Shown piece after piece: positions 8,475 to 15,233 of a stretch of DNA of 46,990 bases. The notes beneath the pieces are model-generated. The model searched no databases. It saw only the letters and a program-made list of their open reading frames with translations, and had not been told where the DNA came from. Position 1 is the first letter of the stretch; each line of letters opens with the position of its first letter. The position numbers were made by a program, and so were the translations under genes. The stretch comes from JAAZNV01 sp035358315 (GTDB lineage: Bacteria > Patescibacteriota > WWE3 > UBA101185 > UBA10185): positions 1-46,990 of the forward strand of contig DAOPPB010000004.1 in assembly GCA_035358315.1 (NCBI GenBank). The letters are read 5' to 3'.

Positions 8475-8726
8475 TTATTCACTAAAATTCTGGGGCACCT
8501 CTTCCAACACTATTTGGATTCTTATATTATCTTTTATCGCTTTCGCTTTGGCCAGATTTCTTAAAGATTTTATTGTTTTTCCTTCCTTTCCGATTACAAC
8601 CCCCATATCGTCTTCCGCAACCTTGATATGATAAAAGTAAATTCCATCATCTTTTTCTTCTGTAACTTTAACCTCCTCCGGTTTTGAGGTTATCTGCCTT
8701 AGTAAAAATTCCAAAAATTCTTTCAT
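8475..8726 (-). CDS. khpA: KH-domain RNA-binding protein KhpA
   Basis: The 83-residue protein is a single KH domain with the GxxG loop as GKEG in VVIGKEGKTIKSLRNL. KhpA binds small RNAs and mRNAs and is commonly coded between rpsP and trmD, as here. Its ATG overlaps the rpsP stop (ATGA, 8723-8726), so translation is coupled. Confidence 0.92.
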   Translation of the reverse strand: MKEFLEFLLRQITSKPEEVKVTEEKDDGIYFYHIKVAEDDMGVVIGKEGKTIKSLRNLAKAKAIKDNIRIQIVLEEVPQNFSE

Positions 8727-9118
8727 TTGTTTTCTCCTTTGGATTCTTCTTTTTCTTCCTTTTCTTCTTCTGCGATTTCTTTTTCCTTAGTTTGATTTTC
8801 CTCATTTGTTTTTTCTGTCGTCACCGCTGTCTTTTCAGTCTCTTTTTTCGCTTTTATCTCCTTAGGATCGTATTTTACGAATTGATATTTATTTTCTATC
8901 AGCTTGGTAACAGCCTCCGTTACAAGTGCTCCGTTTTTTCTCCATTTCTCAAATTTTTCCTTGTTGTAGGAAAATTTCTTCTCTGCGTCAAAAGGATTGA
9001 AATAACCTAATATATCAACATATTTTCCGTTTCTTTTATCTCTGGTATTGGAAACTACCAGCTTGTAAGCCGGTTGATTCTTTTTTCCTATTCTTGCTAG
9101 TCTTATTGTAAGTGACAT
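8723..9118 (-). CDS. rpsP: 30S ribosomal protein S16 with charged C-terminal tail
   Basis: Residues 1-85 are a standard S16 (MSLTIRLARIGKKNQPAYK, GYFNPF). After it comes a ~45-residue tail made mostly of Lys, Glu and Thr, low in complexity. S16 is usually 80-100 residues; the tail is probably disordered. It starts at ATG 9118 without a Shine-Dalgarno, 9 nt after a TGCTACAAT extended -10. It may therefore have its own leaderless promoter inside the ribosomal operon. Confidence 0.95.
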   Translation of the reverse strand: MSLTIRLARIGKKNQPAYKLVVSNTRDKRNGKYVDILGYFNPFDAEKKFSYNKEKFEKWRKNGALVTEAVTKLIENKYQFVKYDPKEIKAKKETEKTAVTTEKTNEENQTKEKEIAEEEKEEKEESKGENK

Positions 9119-9127
9119 AGTTGTCTG

Positions 9128-9136
9128 ATTGTAGCA
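9128..9136 (-). promoter_or_regulatory. Extended -10 (TGCTACAAT) before rpsP
   Basis: On the minus strand TG-C-TACAAT ends 9 nt before the rpsP ATG, in the 27-nt rnc-rpsP gap. It predicts a transcript with about a 3-nt leader. Confidence 0.5.
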
Positions 9137-9145
9137 GAAGGATTT

Positions 9146-9838
9146 TTAATTGTCTATTTTTTTCAGGGCTTTTTCTGCGGCGTCCTGTTCTGCCTTTTGC
9201 TTACTTTTCCCACGTCCCTCACCCCAGAGGTCATTGTCTAAAAACACCCCAACTTTAAAGTTTTTTTCATGGTCGGGACCCCATGAATCCTCAATTTTAT
9301 AGGTCGGGGTTATTCCGTATTTTTCCTGGGCTTTTTCCTGAAATAGGGATTTTGCGTCTTTATACTTTTCCTCTTCTATTACTTTTTCAATTTTATAAAA
9401 AAGTTCTTTTTCCAGAAATTTTCTGCAGAAATCAAAGCCTTTTTCAAGATAAAGAGCGCCTAAAACTGCTTCAAATGTATTGGCTAATATATATTCTCTG
9501 GTTCTTCCTCCGGTGCTTTCCTCTCCGTTGGAGAGCAAAAGCATTTCTCCGTAGCCCAATCTCTTTGCTTCTGCTCCTATTGAAGATGTGCACACAATAG
9601 CGGATCTGTAATTGGTCATATCTCCTTCGGGTGAGTTTTCATATTTTTGGAAAAGATATTCGGAGGAGGCAAGCTGTAAAACTGCATCTCCCAGAAATTC
9701 TAATCTCTCATTGGATTTATATTTACTGTTCGGATGCTCATTTAAGTAAGATCTGTGGGTGAAGGCGGTTCTAAATAAATCTTCATTTTCCAATTTTGTA
9801 TCTAAAATTTCCTGTACTTTATTAAAATCAAATGCCAT
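9146..9838 (-). CDS. rnc: Ribonuclease III
   Basis: The 230-residue protein has the RNase III signature NERLEFLGDAVLQL in the N-terminal domain and ANTFEAVLGALYLEKG as the second metal-binding motif. A double-stranded RNA-binding domain follows from about residue 160 (YKIEDSWGPDHEKNF, KSKQKAEQDAAEKAL). It processes rRNA precursors and some mRNAs. An imperfect 14-bp hairpin at 9855-9903 lies just upstream of the start and may be an autoregulatory site. Confidence 0.96.
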   Translation of the reverse strand: MAFDFNKVQEILDTKLENEDLFRTAFTHRSYLNEHPNSKYKSNERLEFLGDAVLQLASSEYLFQKYENSPEGDMTNYRSAIVCTSSIGAEAKRLGYGEMLLLSNGEESTGGRTREYILANTFEAVLGALYLEKGFDFCRKFLEKELFYKIEKVIEEEKYKDAKSLFQEKAQEKYGITPTYKIEDSWGPDHEKNFKVGVFLDNDLWGEGRGKSKQKAEQDAAEKALKKIDN

Positions 9839-9854
9839 ATTTTTCCGCTTCTCT

Positions 9855-9903
9855 GAGGAAAAAGCGAAAGGCCCATTAGTCTTGAGCGCTTCGATTTTTT
9901 CTC
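9855..9903 (-). promoter_or_regulatory. Imperfect hairpin upstream of rnc
   Basis: Arms 9855-9868 and 9890-9903 pair at 12 of 14 positions around a 21-nt loop. It lies between the acpP-like stop and the rnc ATG. In E. coli a leader hairpin of rnc is cut by RNase III itself; the same role here is inference. No T-run follows, so it is not a clear terminator. Confidence 0.4.
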
Positions 9904-9915
9904 AGTTAAAATTTT

Positions 9916-10149
9916 TTACTGAGTTTTCTCTTCCAGAACATCTATTATATCCTGTATAGTCTCGAAGCTCTTGGAGTGTTCAATGAGATCAATATGAAAA
10001 TTTTCCTCTAACTCTTCTAGTATCTCCAAAAGCTCCATTTCGCCTATGTTTAAATCGTCTTCAATAAACGACTCGGCATTTACCTCCGACGTTTCTAGTC
10101 CCGTTTTTTCGTTTATTATTTTTCTGATTTTTCCTAAATAATCGGTCAT
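9916..10149 (-). CDS. Acyl carrier protein-like, lacking the phosphopantetheine Ser
   Basis: The 77-residue protein aligns with AcpP without gaps through the central helix: FIEDDL, ELLEILEELEENF and the final IQDIIDVL. At the DSL attachment site it reads GEM, so the Ser that carries 4'-phosphopantetheine is Glu37 (codon at 10039-10041). It cannot be a normal acyl carrier. It lies directly upstream of rnc, where acpP sits in many bacteria. It may be a structural relic, for example a protein-protein adaptor. The fold is well supported; the function is unknown. Confidence 0.8.
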   Translation of the reverse strand: MTDYLGKIRKIINEKTGLETSEVNAESFIEDDLNIGEMELLEILEELEENFHIDLIEHSKSFETIQDIIDVLEEKTQ

Positions 10150-10178
10150 TTTTGTTTTCCTTCGTTATTAATATTTTT

Positions 10179-10667
10179 CTACTGATACTCCTTAAAACTG
10201 GTTGGTTTTTCAAATACCTCTTTTGGCAAATTATCTTTTTCCGAAGGCAGATATTTTTCCACCACCGTTCCCATTACTCCGTTGACAAATTTGTGAGAAG
10301 TGTCGTTTCCGAACTCCTTTGCTATTTCTACCGCTTCGTCAATCACCACCTTTATAGGTGTTTTTTTTCCGAATAACGCCTCGAAAATAGCTATTCTTAG
10401 TATTACTAAATCAATTTTAGCTATTTTGTCAATGGGCCAATCAGGAGCACACTCTTCAATAATTTTATCTATCTCGTTTATATGACTTCTTACTCCATCT
10501 ACGATGAATTTTGTCAGTTCGTCGTCATAATCTATACCCTCCTCTTCCAGCATTTCCTTGGATGTGGAAATACACTCTTCAAAATTTGGTTCGGAGAAAA
10601 GCCACGAAAAAATGGATGAGAGGGCCAATTTTCGAGAGGTATGCCTAGGATCAGTGTTAGATATCAT
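10179..10667 (-). CDS. nusB: Transcription antitermination protein NusB
   Basis: The 162-residue protein is all-helical with NusB signatures: RHTSRKLALSSIFSW at the N-terminus, WPIDKIAKIDLVILRIAIFE in the middle and KVVIDEAVEIAKEFG, KFVNGVMGTVVE at the C-terminus. With NusE it binds boxA RNA and supports rRNA transcription. It starts directly after the rpmF stop. A ~15-residue C-terminal extension ends FKEYQ. Confidence 0.93.
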   Translation of the reverse strand: MISNTDPRHTSRKLALSSIFSWLFSEPNFEECISTSKEMLEEEGIDYDDELTKFIVDGVRSHINEIDKIIEECAPDWPIDKIAKIDLVILRIAIFEALFGKKTPIKVVIDEAVEIAKEFGNDTSHKFVNGVMGTVVEKYLPSEKDNLPKEVFEKPTSFKEYQ

Positions 10668-10814
10668 TTACAATTCAACAGATTCCTCCACATGAGGTCT
10701 CTTGTAACCTTTTTTATTCTTCGTAGGAACCACCTGGATTTCCTTTCTTTTGTAGTGAGAGTTTCTCTTTCTTCTCACGCGCCCTTTTGATGATCTTCTT
10801 TTTGGTACTGCCAT
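10668..10814 (-). CDS. rpmF: 50S ribosomal protein L32
   Basis: The 48-residue protein starts MAVPKRRSSKGRVRRKRN, the L32 signature; the true start is ATG 10814, not the in-frame TTG at 10850. No zinc-binding cysteines are present, so it is the zinc-free form. GAGAAAG lies ~10 nt upstream. It is the first gene of the rpmF-nusB-acpP-rnc-rpsP-khpA-trmD operon, behind two candidate promoters. Confidence 0.93.
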   Translation of the reverse strand: MAVPKRRSSKGRVRRKRNSHYKRKEIQVVPTKNKKGYKRPHVEESVEL

Positions 10815-10849
10815 TTTTTTAACTTTCTCAAAAATAATTGATTGGAGCA

Positions 10850-10858
10850 ATTCTAGCA
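10850..10858 (-). promoter_or_regulatory. Second promoter (extended -10 TGCTAGAAT) of rpmF
   Basis: The minus strand reads TG-C-TAGAAT with the hexamer at 10850-10855. The predicted start at about 10843 gives a ~29-nt leader with the GAGAAAG ribosome site. Confidence 0.4.
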
Positions 10859-10876
10859 GGTTTTTGCCCGGGGTGA

Positions 10877-10905
10877 AATATACATAGTAATTAGGAAGGT
10901 GTCAA
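10877..10905 (-). promoter_or_regulatory. Main promoter of the rpmF-trmD operon
   Basis: Perfect -35 TTGACA (10900-10905 on the minus strand), 17-nt spacer, -10 TATATT (10877-10882). It is one of the best consensus promoters in the window and fits a ribosomal operon. Confidence 0.7.
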
Positions 10906-10930
10906 ATGAAAAATGAGGGAAAGAATAGAA

Positions 10931-10980
10931 AAAGAAAAGGCCGGTCATTTTTTAGAATAAATTCTTAAAAAGTGACCGGC
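10931..10980 (-). terminator. Intrinsic terminator of the 10998 orphan gene
   Basis: GCCGGTCA (10940-10947) pairs with TGACCGGC (10973-10980) and the AT-rich interior continues the stem almost to the loop. On the minus strand the hairpin is followed by CCTTTTCTTTTTC. Confidence 0.8.
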
Positions 10981-10997
10981 GTAGCGGCTATGCGAAC

Positions 10998-11540
10998 TCA
11001 AAACTTACGTGTGACATAAAACGCTCTTTTGAGTTCTCTCTGAAACTTTTCCTTCTCTTCCCGTCTTATCTCCTCGTTTGTTTTCCCCCCGTTCCTTTCA
11101 CGTTCGGAGATAGTTAGTAGTCCTATCCTGTACCTGTATATCCCGGATAGACATTCTTCCAACGTCAGCCCCTCGTCATTCTTCCAATGGCGAATTCTCT
11201 CAAATGGGGGTTGGGAATAAAAAGCGTAGTCATTAAGAATGGATGGGTCTTTGATGACAAACGTGCTCTCATCAAGCTCCATGTTAATTACTACAATTCC
11301 CTTTCCGTAAACCCCGTTCTTTACCACCTTGAATTCAATATCTACCTTCTCGGTGGTTTTTCCAAAATGTCTATCAGGTTCGCCTTCGGGGCATTTGAAT
11401 GTGAGTGAAAAGGTTTTTCCAATAACTTTTCCATCTTCCACAATCTTCCTCGGAACTATATTTAGAGAGTTTACTGTGCGTTTTAAACGTTCCTCCCTTA
11501 ATTTCGCACTTGTAAGATCGAATCTTTTATGATTTAACAT
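10998..11540 (-). CDS. Orphan protein of unknown function (180 aa)
   Basis: I do not recognise a family. The protein is soluble and highly charged with no signal peptide. The N-terminal half looks beta-rich (TFSLTFKCPEGEP, DIEFKVVKNGVYGKGIVVI); the C-terminal third is helical and basic (RREEKEKFQRELKRAF). It stands alone between the rpmF and recG operons. It has its own -35/-10 promoter, an AAAGG ribosome site about 12 nt before ATG 11540 and an intrinsic terminator just after the stop. This complete cassette layout is shared by four other orphan genes here. Confidence 0.72.
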   Translation of the reverse strand: MLNHKRFDLTSAKLREERLKRTVNSLNIVPRKIVEDGKVIGKTFSLTFKCPEGEPDRHFGKTTEKVDIEFKVVKNGVYGKGIVVINMELDESTFVIKDPSILNDYAFYSQPPFERIRHWKNDEGLTLEECLSGIYRYRIGLLTISERERNGGKTNEEIRREEKEKFQRELKRAFYVTRKF

Positions 11541-11597
11541 CTTTTCTCTACCTTTCTACTTTTGATATTTCCCTTAACGGGATTTTTAGAATGACAT

Positions 11598-11626
11598 CTT
11601 ATACCACAAAAGTTATTTTTTTTCAA
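11598..11626 (-). promoter_or_regulatory. Promoter of the 10998 orphan gene
   Basis: On the minus strand TTGAAA (11621-11626), 17 nt, TATAAG (11598-11603). It predicts a ~50-nt leader carrying AAAGG before the start. Confidence 0.65.
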
Positions 11627-11666
11627 CAGGCTATAGGTTACAAGTGTATAAAGAAATTTGTTGTTT

Positions 11667-12284
11667 TTATTGCATTAATGTGAAAAAACTCTTTCCGAAC
11701 GCTCTTTCTTCTATTATTTTTAAATCGGTTCCCTTTACTAACTCTTCCATGTCAAGGTTTTCTCCGTGAAAAAACACAACTACTCCATGCTCGTTTAATA
11801 TTTTTTTCAGATTGGAAATAAGGTATTTTTGCGATGTGTCGGTATAAAATGGGTCAGAAAAAATCAGATCATATTTTTTATTCGTCTTAACAACATATTT
11901 AGAGGATTTTTTTCTGAAAACTTCGGATTTTTCCGTAAAACCGCAATTTACAATATTTTCTTCTATGGTTTTTACGCTTACCGGATTTTCGTCCACAAAA
12001 TCGCACCATCTTGCCCCTCTGCTTAAGGCCTCTAACCCCATGTTTCCGCTTCCTGCAAAAAGATCAAGACAAACTGAACCTACAACTTTATCTCCTATAA
12101 TTGAAAAAACCGAAGATTTTGCAATTTCCTGAACTGCTCTGAAATTTTCAATATCAGGAGTCTTTAATTTTTTGTTTTTAACTATCCCTGTTGTTATCCT
12201 AATTTCCGGCTTTTCGGGCCTTTTATCCTTATTTATTTCGGACGAATCTAGCCCGTGCTTATTTTTTATTCTATCCGCTTTCAT
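11667..12284 (-). CDS. rsmD: 16S rRNA (guanine-966-N2)-methyltransferase RsmD
   Basis: The 205-residue protein has the RsmD pattern: RITTGIVKNKKLKTP, then the SAM-binding motif CLDLFAGSGNMGLEALSRGA, and the catalytic motif as DPFY, where most RsmD have DPPY. It methylates G966 of 16S rRNA. A ~27-residue Lys/Glu-rich N-terminal extension precedes the core. It starts 1 nt after recG and is probably co-transcribed with it. Confidence 0.9.
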   Translation of the reverse strand: MKADRIKNKHGLDSSEINKDKRPEKPEIRITTGIVKNKKLKTPDIENFRAVQEIAKSSVFSIIGDKVVGSVCLDLFAGSGNMGLEALSRGARWCDFVDENPVSVKTIEENIVNCGFTEKSEVFRKKSSKYVVKTNKKYDLIFSDPFYTDTSQKYLISNLKKILNEHGVVVFFHGENLDMEELVKGTDLKIIEERAFGKSFFTLMQ

Positions 12285-12285
12285 G

Positions 12286-14325
12286 TTAATTTGAGGTTAT
12301 ATACTCACCTTTTCTTTGTGTCAACTTTTCCAGAAGTTTAGGATATTTCTTAAGAAGTGGAAAATATTTTTGGGCTTGGGTTTTTGCTTCTTCCAGCATT
12401 TTCAAATTGTTTAAATTGGCAACTTTTAATTTTTTGAACCCGTGCTGCATGGCGCCGAAAATGTCTCCTTGCCCTCTCATTTTCAAATCTACTTCCGCTA
12501 AATCTATACCGCTGTTTAGTTCTTCGAGGTATTTTAATCTTTTGTAGGAGTTGCGTGAATTATTGCTCATAAAGGCAAAACAGTAACCTTCTTTTTGCGC
12601 TCTCCCTACTCTTCCTCTTAGTTGGTGCAAACTCGCCAATCCGTATCTTTCCGCACTTTCAATTACAATTATCGTCGCGTCCGGTACGTCTATCCCGACT
12701 TCTATCACAGGAGTAGAGACCAAAACATCAATTTCTCCATTTCTGAATTTTTTTATCATTTCTTCTTTCTCTTTTGCTTTCATCCTGCCATGTAAAAGTC
12801 CCACAGACTTATTTTTAAAAACTCCGTTTCGTAAAGCTTCATATTCTTCCTGGGCTGCCTTTACATTTTCAAGACTTAAACTTTCCGAAGCGTCTATTAG
12901 GGGGCAGACTATAAACGTCGGCTCGTTCTTTTTGTTAATCCATTCGTAGGCTTCTTTTCTATTTTTTTCCGGTATTATTTTAGTTGTTACCTTTCTTTGT
13001 TCAAAAGGAAAATCTTTTAATACGGAGATTGATAAGTCGCCGTAAAGTGTTAGAGCCAAAGTTCTCGGAATCGGGGTTGCCGTCATGGTAAGCAGGTGAG
13101 GAGAAGTTTTTTCTTTTGATAGTTCCAGTATTTTTCCTCTCTGCTCTACTCCAAATCTGTGCTGTTCATCTATTATCACCAGTCCTATATTTTTATATTG
13201 TTCTTCCGTAAAGAGAAGAGCGTGTGTTCCTATTAAAATATCCCAATCTTTATCTTTTACTTTTTGCTTTTGTGCCCCCGTTTCCAGCTCTACTTTTATG
13301 TGAGTATTTTTCAGTAGTTTTTCAAAAGTTTCTTTATGCTGATTTGCCAATATCTCTGTTGGGGCCATGTATAAAACCCTCATTCTGTTTAAATAAGCCA
13401 GATAAGAAGAAATTATTGCCAGAACAGTTTTTCCTGTTCCGACATCTCCCTGCAATAACCTGTTCATGGGCGTTGTTTTTGATAGGTCTTTTGTTATTTC
13501 TTTTAGTGTGCTATATTGAGACGTCGTTAATCTAAAAGGAAGAGTGTTTACAAAGTCGTCTATTTCCTTTGTAAACGGTTTAAAAGCTTTCGATTTTAGT
13601 TTTATAGACCAATCATTTTTTCTTTTTTCCACATTTAATAACTCTATGAATAATTCTTCAAAACCGAATCTTTCGCGACAATTTTCTGCCTGCTCTTCAC
13701 TATCGGGAAAGTGTATTTTTCTTATGGCTTTTTCTATTCCGTAAAAGTTTTTTTCTTTTAAAAGTTCTTCCGGCAGGAATTCCGTTAAATCCGTGCCTGA
13801 ATCAAGAACAGATTTTATTTTTGTACGCAACCATTTTGAGGATATTCCTGAAGTCTCAGGATAAATAGGAACAAGTCTGCCCGTGTGCACATTTTCCTTC
13901 GGTTTTTTTGTAAAAATATCAGAAACAGGCTCCATGTCCGGGTTCACAAAACACAATTTTCCGTCAAAAAATCCGACTTTTCCGCTTATGTTATAAGTTT
14001 TTCCTGTCTCGAGTGTATTTTTTATGTAGTGTTGATTAAACCATATGATATTGAGTTCTCCGGTATGGTCGGCTATCTTTGCTTTGGTAATTCTTTTACC
14101 GCTTCTGGTATATATATTTTGCACGGAACCCAGAATAGCTGTTACCGTTACAATATCACCATCACGTAATTCGTTTATATTTTTAAATTCTGTGTAATCC
14201 TGGTATCTGAAAGGAAAGTGGTAAAGAAGGTCTTCAACTTTAAATATTTCCAGTTTCTCCAGAAGTTTTTGGTACTTCGGTCCTATTTTCGGTACAACAG
14301 AGATTGGCGAATTTGTCTCAATCAT
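12286..14325 (-). CDS. recG: ATP-dependent DNA helicase RecG
   Basis: The 679-residue protein is full length. The N-terminal wedge/OB domain covers about residues 1-165 (VPKIGPKYQKLLEKL, YHFPFRYQDY). The helicase core has motif I LLQGDVGTGKTVLA, motif II DEQHRFG, motif III TATPIPRTLALTLYGDL and the C-terminal QLRGRVGRA and AERYGLASLHQ motifs. RecG remodels stalled replication forks and Holliday junctions. ATG 14325 lies exactly 6 nt after a TGGTAGAAT extended -10, so the mRNA is probably leaderless. Confidence 0.96.
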   Translation of the reverse strand: MIETNSPISVVPKIGPKYQKLLEKLEIFKVEDLLYHFPFRYQDYTEFKNINELRDGDIVTVTAILGSVQNIYTRSGKRITKAKIADHTGELNIIWFNQHYIKNTLETGKTYNISGKVGFFDGKLCFVNPDMEPVSDIFTKKPKENVHTGRLVPIYPETSGISSKWLRTKIKSVLDSGTDLTEFLPEELLKEKNFYGIEKAIRKIHFPDSEEQAENCRERFGFEELFIELLNVEKRKNDWSIKLKSKAFKPFTKEIDDFVNTLPFRLTTSQYSTLKEITKDLSKTTPMNRLLQGDVGTGKTVLAIISSYLAYLNRMRVLYMAPTEILANQHKETFEKLLKNTHIKVELETGAQKQKVKDKDWDILIGTHALLFTEEQYKNIGLVIIDEQHRFGVEQRGKILELSKEKTSPHLLTMTATPIPRTLALTLYGDLSISVLKDFPFEQRKVTTKIIPEKNRKEAYEWINKKNEPTFIVCPLIDASESLSLENVKAAQEEYEALRNGVFKNKSVGLLHGRMKAKEKEEMIKKFRNGEIDVLVSTPVIEVGIDVPDATIIVIESAERYGLASLHQLRGRVGRAQKEGYCFAFMSNNSRNSYKRLKYLEELNSGIDLAEVDLKMRGQGDIFGAMQHGFKKLKVANLNNLKMLEEAKTQAQKYFPLLKKYPKLLEKLTQRKGEYITSN

Positions 14326-14331
14326 GGTATT

Positions 14332-14340
14332 ATTCTACCA
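14332..14340 (-). promoter_or_regulatory. Extended -10 (TGGTAGAAT) of recG
   Basis: On the minus strand TG-G-TAGAAT (hexamer 14332-14337), then 6 nt to the recG ATG. No -35 match and no Shine-Dalgarno; transcription should start on or beside the ATG. Confidence 0.6.
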
Positions 14341-14413
14341 ATTTTCGGGGAGAATTATTATTTTCCCAAAGAACTTTGAAAAAACTAATAAATAAGTAAA
14401 AAGGAGAGACTTT

Positions 14414-14941
14414 ATGATAACAGTGCTTACCATTAATTCTCCTCAAGCGGTTTCTATGCTTGTTGAAGAGTTTAAGAGAAGTCGATGTCGAGAGGGAAAA
14501 GATTTGGTAACGGAGGATGATTTTTTCCTCAAGTGCGGTGTTTATCATCTTTATGTCGAAACCCCGATTCAACAGGAGTTTTTTGATTTTGTGAAAAAAA
14601 GCTCATGGGCCAAACCATTTTTTAGTGTGAAGGTTGTTTCGGGGGATGTATGCGGGTTTCCTTCTGAGAAATCTGCTCTTAAAGCTGTTGATGTTTTCAA
14701 TAAAGAACAGTCGGTATATTTTCTTGACCCTTGCGACATAGATATTGAGAAAATTTCGTGTCATGGCGGATACGTATATGCTCCAGTTATTTTTGACAAT
14801 CAAATATCGCAGGCTTTTTGGTCTTTTGTTAGAAATAGTTCCCGTTTCTCACGTATCCTCGTTGTGAGAGAGGAGAAAATAGGAAAACGAAAACCTGACG
14901 AAAAAAATGACTGTGGGAAAATCTGGGTAAAACAGGAATAA
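14414..14941 (+). CDS. Orphan protein with an internal duplication (175 aa)
   Basis: No family recognised. Two halves resemble each other: HLYVETPIQQEFFDFVKKSS...FFSVKVV (about residues 45-75) and YVYAPVIFDNQISQAFWSFVRNSS...ILVV (about residues 120-152). Each looks like a beta-strand, helix, beta-strand unit. The protein is soluble with several cysteines and a basic tail. A strong AAGGAGAG lies 5 nt before ATG 14414 and an intrinsic terminator follows at 14958-15012. It is a monocistronic cassette facing away from recG. Confidence 0.75.
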   Translation: MITVLTINSPQAVSMLVEEFKRSRCREGKDLVTEDDFFLKCGVYHLYVETPIQQEFFDFVKKSSWAKPFFSVKVVSGDVCGFPSEKSALKAVDVFNKEQSVYFLDPCDIDIEKISCHGGYVYAPVIFDNQISQAFWSFVRNSSRFSRILVVREEKIGKRKPDEKNDCGKIWVKQE

Positions 14942-14957
14942 GGTTTTGTTAATATTC

Positions 14958-15012
14958 AGACCGGAATACTTTAAATCCTTAATGGATTATGGAAGTGTTT
15001 CGGTCTTTTTTT
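14958..15012 (+). terminator. Intrinsic terminator of the 14414 orphan gene
   Basis: AGACCG (14958-14963) pairs with CGGTCT (15001-15006); the stem continues through an AT-rich arm and an inner AATCC/GGATT hairpin. A run of T follows to 15012. Confidence 0.8.
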
Positions 15013-15054
15013 ATTTCGGATAGGTTTGAACTTTCTGTCTTATATTTTCCATTC

Positions 15055-15222
15055 TTACAGCAGAATGTACGGGAGGATAGATGTCAATATCAAGGCCAAA
15101 GTTGCTCCTATTATTACTATTTTGATGATATTGTCTCTTTTAAAAAACTTTTTAACTTTTTTTCGGATAGGTTTTTTCTTTTTATTTTCATTTTTGTTGC
15201 GTAAAGTGTCTTGTTTTTTCAT
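15055..15222 (-). CDS. Small basic single-span membrane protein (55 aa)
   Basis: The frame starts at ATG 15222, 11 nt after the tyrS stop, and ends at TAA 15057-15055. About 30 residues are very rich in Lys/Arg/Asn (KKKKPIRKKVKKFFKRD). A clean transmembrane helix follows (IIKIVIIGATLALILTSIL) and the protein ends PYILL. This positive-inside layout is hard to explain by chance. AAGGGA overlaps the end of tyrS and may serve as ribosome site. It is probably co-transcribed with tyrS. Function is unknown. Confidence 0.72.
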   Translation of the reverse strand: MKKQDTLRNKNENKKKKPIRKKVKKFFKRDNIIKIVIIGATLALILTSILPYILL

Positions 15223-15233
15223 GTTTCGTTTTT

